Shown here: one piece after another, positions 16,175 through 24,958 of the stretch | Layout: the number at the start of each line of letters is the position of its first letter | Numbering within the stretch: the first letter of the stretch is position 1 | Assembly (NCBI GenBank): GCA_913778275.1 | Contig: CAJYWN010000010.1 | Location: 1-64,000 of the forward strand | DNA from: an uncultured Chryseobacterium sp. | GTDB taxonomy: Bacteria; Bacteroidota; Bacteroidia; Flavobacteriales; Weeksellaceae | Length of the DNA stretch: 64,000 nucleotides | Reading direction: 5' to 3' | The notes under the pieces: generated by a model | What the model was told of the DNA's origin: nothing | What the model saw: the letters and a program-made list of their open reading frames with translations, nothing else | Database searches by the model: none | Translations under genes and position numbers: made by a program

Positions 16175-17494
16175 ATGGATTTTTCAGTTGAATATTTAAA
16201 GCTCGAACAGTTGAGACAGCTTCAATCTGAGCGGTTGATAAAGTTGGTAGGCTATCTTGGAGAGAAATCGGAATTTTATAGAAGAAGATTTAGTGAAGAC
16301 GGAATAGTTCCACAAGATATCAGTTCGATTAAAGATATCACGAAACTTCCGATTACTTACAAGCAGGATTTGAGAAATCATTATCCGTTCGGATTGTTTA
16401 CCGTTCCGAAAAATGAACTGCAGAGAATTCACTGTTCAAGCGGTACCACTGGCAAGCCAACGGTAGTGGGATATACAAAAGAAGATATTGATGTATTCAG
16501 CGAAGTCGTAGCAAGATCTTTGAATGCCGCGGGAGCAAAGCCGGGAATGCAGCTGCATAATGCCTATGGCTACGGAATTTTTACAGGAGGGCTTGGCCTT
16601 CACTACGGAGCAGAAAAATTAGGAATGAGTGTTCTTCCTATCTCCGGAGGAATGACGGCAAGACAGGTAGATTTGATTATGGATTTTAAACCGGAAGTAA
16701 TCTGCTGTTCACCATCTTATGCCTTGACCATTGCCGATGAATTTGCCAATCGCGGAATTGCTGCTGATGAAATAAGTTTAAAGTATGCTGTGTTAGGTTC
16801 AGAACCGTGGACAGAAATTATCAGACATCATATTGAGGAAAGATTAGGTGTTCATGCTACTAATATTTATGGATTAAGCGAAATTATCGGTCCCGGAGTT
16901 TCGATGGAAGATTTTGAGGAAAAAGGAGGCTCCTATATCTGGGAAGATCATTTTTACCCCGAAATTTTAGATCCGGTTACCAAACAGCCGGTTCCGTTTG
17001 GAGAAGAAGGGGTATTGGTGATTACGACTTTAACCAAGAAAGCAATGCCGCTTCTTCGCTATTGGACGAATGATATTACCAGTCTTTATTATGACGAAAG
17101 CGGTAAAAGAACCATGGTGAAAATGAGGCCTATTCTCGGAAGAGCTGATGATATGCTGATTGTAAGAGGGGTAAATGTCTATCCCAGCCAGATTGAAGAA
17201 GCATTCTCCCACGTAAAGGGAGTGGTCCCGAATTATTATTTAACTCCGGTTGAAAAAGAACAGATGTGTGTGGCACTGGATATTGATGTGGAAATTGATG
17301 ATGAACTCGTTGCAGCAGAAAACCTAATTCAAAATACCGATGATTATGTTATTTTTGTAGGAAACTTTGCAAAAAATATAGAAAACGAAATAAAAAAACG
17401 GGTAGGAATTACCACAAGAGTGAAAATTCATGCCCAGGACAGTTTACCTAAATGTGAAGGTGGAAAAATTAATAGAATATTAAAAACAAAATGA
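16175..17494 (+). CDS. paaK: Phenylacetate-CoA ligase
   Basis: A 439-residue AMP-forming ligase that activates phenylacetate to phenylacetyl-CoA, the first step of the aerobic hybrid pathway. The P-loop SSGTTGKP is at residues 88-95; later motifs include YGLSEIIGPG, the hinge GRADDMLIVRGVNVYP and the C-terminal KCEGGKINRI with the catalytic Lys. Length is normal for the family. It is the first gene of the paa operon, directly behind a good promoter and operator, and overlaps paaE by 4 bp. Confidence 0.96.
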   Translation: MDFSVEYLKLEQLRQLQSERLIKLVGYLGEKSEFYRRRFSEDGIVPQDISSIKDITKLPITYKQDLRNHYPFGLFTVPKNELQRIHCSSGTTGKPTVVGYTKEDIDVFSEVVARSLNAAGAKPGMQLHNAYGYGIFTGGLGLHYGAEKLGMSVLPISGGMTARQVDLIMDFKPEVICCSPSYALTIADEFANRGIAADEISLKYAVLGSEPWTEIIRHHIEERLGVHATNIYGLSEIIGPGVSMEDFEEKGGSYIWEDHFYPEILDPVTKQPVPFGEEGVLVITTLTKKAMPLLRYWTNDITSLYYDESGKRTMVKMRPILGRADDMLIVRGVNVYPSQIEEAFSHVKGVVPNYYLTPVEKEQMCVALDIDVEIDDELVAAENLIQNTDDYVIFVGNFAKNIENEIKKRVGITTRVKIHAQDSLPKCEGGKINRILKTK

Positions 17495-18576
17495 ATTCAT
17501 TTTATAAACTAAAAACGGTAAAAGTTCAGAAAGATACCAACGATGCAGTAAATGTAGCCGTTGAAATTCCCGAAGAGCTGAAAGATAAATTCAGGTTCAA
17601 GCAGGGGCAGTATCTTAACTTCCGGATGATGATCAATGGAAACGAAGAAAGACGTTCTTATTCTATCTGTAACGCACCAAGCGAAAAAAGCAATACGCTG
17701 GAAGTTTTGGTTAAGCTTTTAGAAGGCGGAAAAGTTTCCGGCTATTTCAACGAACATCTTCACATGGATGAGGTATTGGAAGTAATGCCTCCCATGGGCG
17801 GTTTTAACACAACTTATCATCCTACCAATGTGAAAACTTACGTGGGACTGGCTGCAGGAAGCGGGATTTCTCCGGTATTGTCCAATATTAAAGAAAGCCT
17901 TTACCAGGAACCTCTTTCCAACGCCTATTTGTTTTACAGCAACAGAAGCATGAATCATGTGATGAAAAAAGCGGAAATCGATAAGCTGGTAGAACAGTTC
18001 AACGGGAGATTAAAAGTGGTCTATCTGGTAAGCCGTGAACAGCATGAAGATCCGATCTTTGAAGGAAGAATCTCTCCTGAAAAACTGGAGCTTTTGTTTG
18101 AAAGATACGCAGATATTGATGTGAAGGAAGCTACTTATTTTATTTGCGGTCCTTCGGAAATGATAAAAGGCATCGCCGATTATTTAAAGAAAGATAAAAA
18201 AGTACCGGCAATTCAGGTTCTATTTGAATATTTCACTGCTCCGGATGAAGAAAATACGGAAGAGATGAGTGACGAATTCAAAGCCATTGCCAATATCGAA
18301 AGTATGGTAACCGTAATCATCGACGATGATGAATATTCGTTCCATCTGAATTCAAAAAAAGAGAGTATCTTAGATAAAGCGTTGAAAGACAATCTTCCTG
18401 TGCCTTTTGCATGCAAGGGAGGAGTGTGCTGTACGTGTAAAGCGGAAGTTTTGGAAGGTGAAGTTTTCATGGAAAAAAACTACGCGCTTACCGAAGAGGA
18501 AGTAGCCAGAGGTTATGTTCTTACCTGCCAGTGTCACCCTACAACCAACGTGGTGATGTTGAATTATGATGTTTAA
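17491..18576 (+). CDS. paaE: Phenylacetyl-CoA epoxidase reductase subunit PaaE
   Basis: A 361-residue NAD(P)H:ferredoxin-type reductase. The N-terminal FAD domain has RRSYSICNAP. The nucleotide domain has GLAAGSGISPVLSN and FICGPSEM. The C-terminal plant-type [2Fe-2S] domain has CKGGVCCTC with the fourth ligand in LTCQC. It passes electrons from NADPH to the PaaABC oxygenase. Its start overlaps the paaK stop by 4 bp (ATGA). A repeat element fills the 112-bp gap to paaA. Confidence 0.95.
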   Translation: MNSFYKLKTVKVQKDTNDAVNVAVEIPEELKDKFRFKQGQYLNFRMMINGNEERRSYSICNAPSEKSNTLEVLVKLLEGGKVSGYFNEHLHMDEVLEVMPPMGGFNTTYHPTNVKTYVGLAAGSGISPVLSNIKESLYQEPLSNAYLFYSNRSMNHVMKKAEIDKLVEQFNGRLKVVYLVSREQHEDPIFEGRISPEKLELLFERYADIDVKEATYFICGPSEMIKGIADYLKKDKKVPAIQVLFEYFTAPDEENTEEMSDEFKAIANIESMVTVIIDDDEYSFHLNSKKESILDKALKDNLPVPFACKGGVCCTCKAEVLEGEVFMEKNYALTEEEVARGYVLTCQCHPTTNVVMLNYDV

Positions 18577-18688
18577 TATTAATGTAACAATTTAATCATT
18601 TACCGGTGTAACAATCACTGTCATGCTGAGCTTGTCGAAGCATCTAATTGGTAAATTGCTAAACTGATACATTGCTAAATTGAAAGTT
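18577..18688. repeat. paa-operon interspersed repeat 1 (paaE-paaA gap)
   Basis: AT-rich arms of the AATGTAACAATTT and AAATTGCTAAACTGATACATT type flank a central block GTCATGCTGAGCTTGTCGAA. The same element family recurs in nearly all gaps of this operon. Confidence 0.7.
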
Positions 18689-19627
18689 ATGGATTTAGAA
18701 AAATTTGTACAGTATGTACACGAAGAAAATAAAGTAGAACCAAAAGATGTAATGCCTGATGATTACAGGAAATTACTGGTTCGTCAGATTTCACAGCACG
18801 CCCATTCCGAGATCGTAGGAATGCTGCCGGAAGCCAACTGGATTTCCAGAGCACCTTCCCTGAGAAGAAAAATGGCGCTTTTGGCGAAAGTTCAGGATGA
18901 GGCAGGCCATGGTCTATACCTGTATTCCGCTACCGAAACATTAGGTGACGGAACGGTAAGAGCAGACAGAGATGCTACTTATGAAGATATGCTTTCAGGA
19001 AAAGCAAAATATTCAAGTATTTTCAATTATCCGACGTTAAGCTGGGCGGATATCGGTGCGATCGGATGGCTGGTAGACGGTGCAGCGATCATGAACCAGG
19101 TGATGCTGATGGGAAATTCTTATGGCCCTTATTCCAGAGCAATGGTAAAAATCTGTAAAGAAGAATCGTTCCACCAAAGACAGGGCTACGAGATTTTAAT
19201 GGCACTTTGTCGTGGTACAAAACAGCAGAAAGAAATGGCTCAGGCTTCGTTAAACCGTTTCTGGTGGCCCGCTTTAATGATGTTCGGACCAAATGATGAC
19301 AGTTCGCCAAACTCTAAAATCTCTATGAATTACAGAGTAAAAAGAGAAAGCAACGACAGCCTTCGTCAGAGATTCATTGATGTTACGGTTGCTCAGGCTG
19401 AATTTTTAGGATTAACCATTCCGGACAAAGATTTAAAATGGAATGAAGAAAGACAACATTATGATTTCGGGGAACTTCCCTGGGATGAATTCATGGAAAT
19501 CTTAAAAGGAAACGGACCCTGCAACAAAAAACGAATCGAAACCAAAAGAAAAGCGCAGAGAGAGAATGCCTGGGTAAAAGAAGCGGCGGCAGCTTTTGCG
19601 GAAAAACAACAAAAAGAAGTAATATAA
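18689..19627 (+). CDS. paaA: Phenylacetyl-CoA epoxidase catalytic subunit PaaA
   Basis: A 312-residue di-iron oxygenase subunit. The metal ligands lie in [10 protein letters not shown] and [10 protein letters not shown], the second an ExxH motif with preceding Glu. It forms the 1,2-epoxide of phenylacetyl-CoA with PaaB, PaaC and PaaE. Start chosen at the ATG at 18689 (MDLEKFVQ), not the in-frame TTG at 18680, because the latter lies in the repeat-derived leader and Bacteroidota strongly prefer ATG. Fourth-position order K-E-A-B-C-D differs from E. coli. Confidence 0.96.
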   Translation: MDLEKFVQYVHEENKVEPKDVMPDDYRKLLVRQISQHAHSEIVGMLPEANWISRAPSLRRKMALLAKVQDEAGHGLYLYSATETLGDGTVRADRDATYEDMLSGKAKYSSIFNYPTLSWADIGAIGWLVDGAAIMNQVMLMGNSYGPYSRAMVKICKEESFHQRQGYEILMALCRGTKQQKEMAQASLNRFWWPALMMFGPNDDSSPNSKISMNYRVKRESNDSLRQRFIDVTVAQAEFLGLTIPDKDLKWNEERQHYDFGELPWDEFMEILKGNGPCNKKRIETKRKAQRENAWVKEAAAAFAEKQQKEVI

Positions 19628-19736
19628 TAATACAACAATATACCAATGTAAAAATGTAACCATCATTGTCATTCCGAGCAAAGCGAAGAATCTCATTGGT
19701 AATCTGGTACATGGATACATTGTTAAATAATTGACT
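19628..19736. repeat. paa-operon interspersed repeat 2 (paaA-paaB gap)
   Basis: Left arm AACAATATACCAATGTAA, centre GTCATTCCGAGCAAAGCGAA, right arm ATACATTGTTAAATA. This is a variant of the same nested structure as repeat 1. Confidence 0.7.
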
Positions 19737-20018
19737 ATGGCAAATTTAGATATGTGGGAAGTGTTTATTCAGACTAAACCGGGACTATCCCACAAACACG
19801 TTGGAATTGTACAGGCACCGACTGCAGAAATGGCTTTGCAGAATGCAAGAGACGTATATACAAGAAGAAAAGAAGGAACTTCAGTTTGGGTAGTTCCAAG
19901 TAAATACATCGTAACTTCAGAAGGAGTGGATAAAGAAGCGTTCTTCGATCCGGCAGATGATAAATTATACCGTCATCCAACCTTCTACGAAATTCCAAAC
20001 GATGTTAAAAATATGTAA
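19737..20018 (+). CDS. paaB: Phenylacetyl-CoA epoxidase subunit PaaB
   Basis: A 93-residue small subunit of the PaaABCE monooxygenase, with the family pattern WEVFIQTKPGLSHKHVG, ALQNARDVYTRR and VWVVPSKYI. It bridges catalytic and structural subunits and is needed for activity. Start set at the ATG at 19737; a TTG six bases upstream is less likely. Confidence 0.95.
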   Translation: MANLDMWEVFIQTKPGLSHKHVGIVQAPTAEMALQNARDVYTRRKEGTSVWVVPSKYIVTSEGVDKEAFFDPADDKLYRHPTFYEIPNDVKNM

Positions 20019-20087
20019 AACAGCTCTTGGCTGCTAGCTGCTGGCAATTTGCCAAAAGCTAAATGCCAAAAGCCAAAAGCTAAAATA
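20019..20087. repeat. Short GCTTTTGGC-type inverted repeat in the paaB-paaC gap
   Basis: This gap lacks the AATGTAACA element. Instead it holds CTCTTGGCTGCTAGCTGCTG on the left and repeated CCAAAAGCTAAATG / CCAAAAGC units on the right, which are partly complementary. It appears to be a second repeat family. Confidence 0.5.
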
Positions 20088-20837
20088 ATGAACCCATTAT
20101 ACAATTATTTATTAAAACTGGCAGACGACAGCTTCATTATGGGGCAGCGTTTATCTGCCTGGTGTGGTGAAGGCCCTTATCTGGAAGAAGATATTGCATT
20201 GACAAATATCGCATTGGATGAGCTTGGCCAGGCCAATAACTTTTACGTGTACGCCTCAAGAGTGATAGACAACGGTAAAACGGAAGATGATCTTGCCTTC
20301 TTAAGATACGAACACGAATATGTAAATGCACATTGGGTGGAGCTTCCTAATGAAGATTATGCACAGACGATTTTGAAAGTGTATGTTTTCGCAGTATATC
20401 AAAAACTGATATATGAAGCATTGTCCAATTCCGCCAATGAAGAACTTTCGGCAATTGCACAAAAGTCATTGAAAGAAGTAAAATACCATTATACCCACGC
20501 TGCTTCCTGGATGAAAATCTTCGCTCAGGGAACGGAAGAAAGTAAAATTCGCCTGGAAAAAGCAATAGAAAATATCTGGGAATATACCAAAGGTTTATTC
20601 GCAAAAACAGAAGGTGAGGAAGATTTGGTTGCTTTAAATATTGCTCCGAACGCAGATGCACTTTATGAAGAATTTCTGGCAATCACCCAAAAAGATTTTG
20701 CAGACTATGGGTTGGAATATCCAACAAATCCTTTCATGCAGCCAAAATCAAGAACAGGATATCATACGGAATATTTCGGATACATCCTTTGCGAATTGCA
20801 GTATATGCAGAGAGCATATCCGGGTTGTACTTGGTAA
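20088..20837 (+). CDS. paaC: Phenylacetyl-CoA epoxidase structural subunit PaaC
   Basis: A 249-residue ferritin-like subunit homologous to PaaA that supports the catalytic subunit in the PaaABCE complex. Characteristic segments are LSAWCGEGPYLEEDIAL, LDELGQANNFYVYASR and KEVKYHYTHAASW. The start at 20088 (MNPLYNYLLKLADD) is preferred; an upstream in-frame ATG at 20049 would add a lysine-rich tail encoded by repeat DNA. Confidence 0.94.
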   Translation: MNPLYNYLLKLADDSFIMGQRLSAWCGEGPYLEEDIALTNIALDELGQANNFYVYASRVIDNGKTEDDLAFLRYEHEYVNAHWVELPNEDYAQTILKVYVFAVYQKLIYEALSNSANEELSAIAQKSLKEVKYHYTHAASWMKIFAQGTEESKIRLEKAIENIWEYTKGLFAKTEGEEDLVALNIAPNADALYEEFLAITQKDFADYGLEYPTNPFMQPKSRTGYHTEYFGYILCELQYMQRAYPGCTW

Positions 20838-20915
20838 GTTTCTGAATATAACAATATGTCAGTTTATCAATGTAACAATTTTCAATTCAATATTTAACAG
20901 ACATTGATAAATTAT
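20838..20915. repeat. paa-operon interspersed repeat 3 (paaC-paaD gap)
   Basis: TTTATCAATGT (20863-20873) pairs exactly with ACATTGATAAA (20901-20911), with TAACAAT units nearby. Downstream, GCGAACTTAAAAACG and GCGAACTTTGCGTT form another short repeated motif (about 20938-20992). Confidence 0.65.
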
Positions 20916-21016
20916 CCTCTGCTGAGTGAAACGCCTTTGCGAACTTAAAAACGTCTGGTAGTTAAAAAAAAATCTTAGCGAACTTTGCGTTAAATAAAAT
21001 TTTTAGATTAAAAAGA

Positions 21017-21481
21017 TTGAAAAATCCTTTAGACATATTAGAAATGGTTCCCGATCCGGAAATTCCGGTCATCAATATCGTGGAATTAGGCATTGTAAGA
21101 GAAGCGAAAGTTATAGGAGAAAACTCCTGCGAAGTAACCATTACGCCCACTTATTCTGCCTGCCCCGCTATGTTCACGATTGAGGAAGATATTATCAAAA
21201 TCATGAAAGAAAATGGTTGGGAGGTTAAAGTAGTGACCAAAATGTTTCCAATCTGGACAACAGACTGGCTTACGGATGAGGCAAGAGAAAAACTCCGGGA
21301 ATATGGAATTACCCCTCCCGAAAAAGGCGCAGACGAGCATCACATCGGCAAACCGAAAAAATGCCCGCGTTGCGGTTCCATGAACTCAAAACAGATCAGC
21401 AGATTCGGGTCTACATTATGCAAGGCTTCGTACCAATGTTTAGACTGTCTTGAACCTTTTGATTATTTTAAATGCCATTAA
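21017..21481 (+). CDS. paaD: PaaD/PaaJ-type MIP18 family assembly protein
   Basis: A 154-residue protein. The N-terminal MIP18/DUF59 domain has PDPEIPVINIVELGIV and TYSACPAMFTIEEDI. A C-terminal zinc-ribbon-like section holds CPRCGSMNSK and CLDCLEPFDYFKCH. PaaD is needed for phenylacetyl-CoA epoxidase activity, probably in iron cofactor assembly. The frame begins with TTG at 21017; the N-terminal residues (KNPLDILE) look like real PaaD sequence, so a TTG start is plausible. The first ATG (at 21041, giving MVPDPEIP) is the alternative. Confidence 0.9.
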   Translation: MKNPLDILEMVPDPEIPVINIVELGIVREAKVIGENSCEVTITPTYSACPAMFTIEEDIIKIMKENGWEVKVVTKMFPIWTTDWLTDEAREKLREYGITPPEKGADEHHIGKPKKCPRCGSMNSKQISRFGSTLCKASYQCLDCLEPFDYFKCH

Positions 21482-21600
21482 AGAATGCAACAATTGAGTA
21501 ATGTACCAGTTTACCAATTTGTTTGGCGCTACATTTTAATTATTACATTGTTAAACTAATAAATTGTTACATTATAACTAAATTAGTGCATTAATCATAA
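21482..21600. repeat. paa-operon interspersed repeat 4 (paaD-paaG gap)
   Basis: Contains GCAACAATT on the left and AATTGTTACATT on the right, with AATGTACCAGTTTACCAATT and TTACATTGTTAAACTAAT between. Same family as the other gap repeats. Confidence 0.6.
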
Positions 21601-21612
21601 AAATTAAAAACT

Positions 21613-22413
21613 ATGTATACACAACTCGATATTGAGATCCACTTCGAAGGAAAGTTAAAAATTGCTTACCTCAACCAGCCGGACACCATGAACGCTCTTA
21701 CAAAGCCGTCTTTATCAGACCTGAAAGATTTTGTAAAGGCATGCAGTGAAGATCCTACAGTAAGATGTGTTGCCATTTCCGGAAGAGGAAGAGCTTTTTG
21801 CTCCGGCCAGAATCTGGATGATGCTTTTGTACAAGGGAATGAACATCATGATAACAATATTATCAGAAAAATTGTAGAAGATTACTATAATCCGCTGGTT
21901 ATGGAAATTACACGCTGCAAAAAACCTGTTGTAGCATTGGTAAACGGCCCTGCTGTAGGTGCAGGAGCAATGTTAGCTTTGATTTCAGATTTTGTACTGG
22001 CGGTTGATAAATCATACTTTGCCCAGGCATTTTCTAATATCGGATTAATACCGGATACGGGAGGAACTTATTTCTTACCTAAATTGATGGGAAGGCAGCT
22101 TGCCAATTATTTAGCATTTACCGGAAAAAAATTATCAGCCGAAGAAGCAAAATCATACGGATTGGTGGCTGAAGTATTTGCTGAAGACGAATTCAATTCG
22201 AAATCAATGGAAATTCTTGAAAAAATGGCAAATATGCCGACAGCAGCCATTAAACTCACCAAAAAAGCTTTTGCCAATTCTTACAACAATACGCTGAAAG
22301 AACAGTTGGAACTTGAAGCAGACTTACAGCAGGAAGCCGCAGAAACAGAAGATTTTGTAGAAGGAGTAAGTGCTTTTTTACAAAAAAGAAAACCTGAATA
22401 TAAAGGAAAATAA
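21613..22413 (+). CDS. paaG: 2-(1,2-epoxy-1,2-dihydrophenyl)acetyl-CoA isomerase PaaG
   Basis: A 266-residue crotonase-fold enzyme that converts the ring epoxide to oxepin-CoA. Oxyanion-hole segments are GRAFCSGQNL and GPAVGAGAMLA. IGLIPDTGGTYFLPKLMG has the Asp (PDTGG) typical of PaaG, in place of the Glu of hydratases. The C-terminal trimerisation helix is normal. Function is assigned from this motif and operon position between paaD and paaH. Confidence 0.92.
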   Translation: MYTQLDIEIHFEGKLKIAYLNQPDTMNALTKPSLSDLKDFVKACSEDPTVRCVAISGRGRAFCSGQNLDDAFVQGNEHHDNNIIRKIVEDYYNPLVMEITRCKKPVVALVNGPAVGAGAMLALISDFVLAVDKSYFAQAFSNIGLIPDTGGTYFLPKLMGRQLANYLAFTGKKLSAEEAKSYGLVAEVFAEDEFNSKSMEILEKMANMPTAAIKLTKKAFANSYNNTLKEQLELEADLQQEAAETEDFVEGVSAFLQKRKPEYKGK

Positions 22414-22519
22414 GAATTAATATAGCAATGTACCAATGTAACAGTCTGCCAATCAAATGCTTCAACTAGCTCAGAGTGGGAAAGATTGTTACATTGGCAC
22501 ATTGATACACTGTTACATT
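22414..22519. repeat. paa-operon interspersed repeat 5 (paaG-paaH gap)
   Basis: Left arm AGCAATGTACCAATGTAACA and right arm TGTTACATTGGCACATTG are close to perfect complements. The loop holds ATGCTTCAACTAGCTCAGAG, a degenerate reverse copy of the GTCATGCTGAGC block. Confidence 0.75.
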
Positions 22520-23653
22520 ATGAAGAATGTAGGAATTATCGGTGCCGGAACAATGGGAATCGGCATTGCACAGGTAGCCGCAACAAACGGATGCAAAGTC
22601 TGGATTTATGATGCCAATGCAAAACAGGTAGAAACGGCGACCTTAGGACTGGAAAAAACATTAACCAAACTGGTAGACAAACAGAAGATTTCGGCAGAGA
22701 AAATGTCTGAAATTTTAGCTAATATTTCTATCGCAACAGAATTGAAGGATTTCAAAGATTGTGAATTAATCATTGAAGCCATCATCGAAAGCAAAGAAAT
22801 CAAAACCAAAGTATTCACAGAATTAGAGAAACACATTTCAGACAACTGTGTCATCGGTTCCAACACCTCATCGATTTCCATTACCTCTCTGGGTGCGGAA
22901 TTACAAAAACCCGAACGTTTCATCGGAATTCATTTCTTCAACCCTGCTCCTTTGATGCCTTTAGTTGAGGTTATTCCTTCTTTATTAACAGAAAAATCTT
23001 TAGCCGAAAAAATCTACAGTCTAATGAAAGACTGGGAAAAAACTCCTGTTATTGCCAAAGATATCCCCGGATTTATCGTGAACAGAATTGCGCGTCCTTA
23101 TTATGGAGAAGCATTAAGAATCGTAGAAGAAAATATTGCAACGGTAGAACAGGTGGATGATGCCATGAAAACTTTAGGAAACTTTAAAATGGGACCTTTT
23201 GAATTGATGGATTTAATTGGAGTTGACGTGAATTTCTCGGTAACTAAAACAGTTTATAATGAATATTTCTACGATCCGAAATACAAACCTTCTCTCCTTC
23301 AGCAGAGAATGTCTGAAGCCAAACTTCACGGCAGGAAAACAGGGAAAGGCTTTTATGATTATTCGGAAGGAGCTGTTAAAGCAGAGCCTGTAAAAGATGA
23401 TGCACTTTATCAGCAGATCTTTTTAAGAATTATTTCGATGTTGATTAACGAAGCTGTGGAAGCAAAAAGATTAGGCGTTGCGAACGATGAAGATCTGGAA
23501 TTGGCCATGCAGAAAGGGGTAAATTATCCAAAAGGTTTATTAGCGTGGGGAAAAGAAATCGGGTATGCAAAAATTTCCGAAACCCTGCAGAATCTTTACG
23601 AAGAATATCAGGAAGAAAGATACAGACAAAGTCCGTTGCTTCGTAAATTATAA
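22520..23653 (+). CDS. paaH: 3-hydroxyacyl-CoA dehydrogenase PaaH
   Basis: A 377-residue NAD-dependent dehydrogenase. The Rossmann motif GIIGAGTMGIGIAQ opens the protein. The catalytic region IGIHFFNPAPLMPLVEVI includes the His, and the C-terminal domain has GPFELMDLIGVDVN and a second helical repeat. It oxidises 3-hydroxyadipyl-CoA to 3-oxoadipyl-CoA. Start at 22520 (MKNVGIIG) puts the Rossmann fold at the N terminus as usual; the longer frame from 22457 would translate repeat DNA. Confidence 0.93.
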   Translation: MKNVGIIGAGTMGIGIAQVAATNGCKVWIYDANAKQVETATLGLEKTLTKLVDKQKISAEKMSEILANISIATELKDFKDCELIIEAIIESKEIKTKVFTELEKHISDNCVIGSNTSSISITSLGAELQKPERFIGIHFFNPAPLMPLVEVIPSLLTEKSLAEKIYSLMKDWEKTPVIAKDIPGFIVNRIARPYYGEALRIVEENIATVEQVDDAMKTLGNFKMGPFELMDLIGVDVNFSVTKTVYNEYFYDPKYKPSLLQQRMSEAKLHGRKTGKGFYDYSEGAVKAEPVKDDALYQQIFLRIISMLINEAVEAKRLGVANDEDLELAMQKGVNYPKGLLAWGKEIGYAKISETLQNLYEEYQEERYRQSPLLRKL

Positions 23654-23745
23654 AGTGTACCAATGTACCAGCCGCACTGTCATGCTGAGCTTGTCGAAGC
23701 ATCTCATTGGTAAACTGTTGCATTGTTAAATTACTACATTAAAAA
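23654..23745. repeat. paa-operon interspersed repeat 6 (paaH-unknown gap)
   Basis: GTACCAATGTACCAG on the left, central GTCATGCTGAGCTTGTCGAA (identical 20 bases to repeat 1), then ATTGGTAAACTGTTGCATTG on the right. Confidence 0.75.
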
Positions 23746-24042
23746 ATGAATATAGACGAATTCAGAGCCGAGCTGGAAACTAGGTTGAATATCGAAAAAG
23801 AATATATAATTCAGGAACTTTCCTCTATAGACGACTATCAGGAAAGACTGGAGCTCTTAGGAAAATTCAATGAAAAATATAAAGAGGTGATTAAAAGGAT
23901 TGCCGATGAAGAAGGAGTTGATTTGAATGCATCTTATCCGGCGGAAAATCTTTCATACAATCAGGTCATTTTGGGTAAAACCATGAGCATTTATGACCGG
24001 TTCGCTGACGAATTATACGAAAAAATAACAAGTATACATTAA
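23746..24042 (+). CDS. Hypothetical small helical protein inside the paa operon
   Basis: A 98-residue, acidic, apparently all-helical protein with no recognised domain. It opens MNIDEFRAELETRLNIEKEY and has KYKEVIKRIADEEGVDL in the middle. There is no signal peptide or membrane helix. It lies between paaH and paaI, just 1 bp before the paaI start, so it is co-translated with the thioesterase. A role in the pathway, for example as a small accessory protein, is possible but unproven. Confidence 0.7.
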   Translation: MNIDEFRAELETRLNIEKEYIIQELSSIDDYQERLELLGKFNEKYKEVIKRIADEEGVDLNASYPAENLSYNQVILGKTMSIYDRFADELYEKITSIH

Positions 24043-24043
24043 A

Positions 24044-24457
24044 ATGAATCCAAGACAGGTTGCAGAATATATGTTCGATCAGGATTTTTTTTCCCAATGG
24101 ATGAATATCAGACTGATTGATGTGAAAGAAAATTATTGTTTAATCGAAATGCCCATTAAAAAAGAAATGATCAATGGGCTGAAAACGGTTCATGGAGGAA
24201 TTACGTTTGCTTTTGCAGATTCGGCATTAGCATTTTCATCCAACAATTCCGGAGATGCAGCAGTTGCCTTAAACTGCATCATCAACTTTACCAAAGCCGG
24301 AAAAGAAGGCGATGTTTTCAGGGCAGAAAGCATTTTAGTAAACGATACAAGAAAAACAGCTGTTTACGATATTAAAATCACCAACCAAAATAATGATCTG
24401 ATTGCAAAATTTGTCGGAACAGTGTATAAAATCGGAAAAAAGGTAACAGAGCTGTAA
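24044..24457 (+). CDS. paaI: Hotdog-fold acyl-CoA thioesterase PaaI
   Basis: A 137-residue thioesterase of the PaaI family. His50-Gly-Gly in TVHGGITFAFADSA and Asp59 form the family's active-site segment. In phenylacetate degradation PaaI hydrolyses dead-end or over-accumulated aryl-CoA and so rescues CoA. Length and motif order fit the family. It follows the small helical protein with almost no gap and precedes the decayed four-helix-bundle gene. Confidence 0.92.
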   Translation: MNPRQVAEYMFDQDFFSQWMNIRLIDVKENYCLIEMPIKKEMINGLKTVHGGITFAFADSALAFSSNNSGDAAVALNCIINFTKAGKEGDVFRAESILVNDTRKTAVYDIKITNQNNDLIAKFVGTVYKIGKKVTEL

Positions 24458-24522
24458 GCTCAATCTAACAATATTTTAGTATAACAATTTAACAATGATG
24501 AAATAGTTAATTTTTAACACAA
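24458..24522. repeat. paa-operon interspersed repeat 7 (single-arm remnant)
   Basis: TCTAACAATATTTTAG and TAACAATTTAACAATG units are present, but the complementary right arm is largely missing. The pseudogene follows immediately. Confidence 0.5.
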
Positions 24523-24869
24523 ATGATAAATTTTGAGAATAATCCATTAACTGAAAAAACAATTCAATTCTCCTTACATATAATTGAGTTCTGTGAATTG
24601 TTAGAAGAAAAAGGAAAATTTGTTGTTGCTAAACAATTGTTACGATCCGGAACCAGTATCGGGGCCAATTCATTTGAAGCACAAAACCCTCACAGCAAAA
24701 AGATTTATTAATAAGATAAAAATTCAGCCAAGGAATTAGAAGAGACAAAATATTGGCTGTACCTGTGTAAACATTCCAAGAATTAGCCTTCTGATGAAAA
24801 TTGGAAAGTCAGATTACAGAAATAGGAAAAATTATATATAAAATATTAAGTACAAGTTTAAAAAATTAA
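24523..24869 (+). pseudogene. Decayed four-helix-bundle (23S rRNA intervening-sequence-type) protein gene
   Basis: The first 62 codons read NPLTEKTIQFSLHIIEF and LLRSGTSIGANSFEAQN, typical of the IVP/four-helix-bundle family, then hit a stop at 24709-24711. The remainder continues in other frames: FINKIKI (frame shifted by one), AKELEETKYWLYLCKHSK (shifted again), then two in-frame TAG codons and a final IGKIIYKILSTSLKN-like end before TAA at 24867-24869. So at least three frameshifts and two stops have destroyed a normal-length gene of about 115 codons. It sits between paaI and paaJ and has no expected role there. Confidence 0.82.
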
Positions 24870-24958
24870 TCTAACAATGTAGCAATAAGATGCCACAAGC
24901 TCAGCAAGCAAAAATTTTTACACTGTTACATTATTAGATTGTTACATTAAAAAAAATT
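24870..24958. repeat. paa-operon interspersed repeat 8 (pseudogene-paaJ gap)
   Basis: TCTAACAATGTAGCAAT on the left pairs with ATTAGATTGTTACATT on the right; the centre AGATGCCACAAGCTCAGCA is a degenerate copy of the block seen in repeats 1 and 6. Confidence 0.65.

Noticed and set aside
20049..20087. N-terminal extension of PaaC
   Set aside because: Residues would be lysine-rich repeat-derived sequence; the ATG at 20088 fits the family start.
22457..22519. N-terminal extension of PaaH from an upstream in-frame ATG
   Set aside because: The extra 21 residues are encoded by a repeat element; the Rossmann motif should be at the N terminus.
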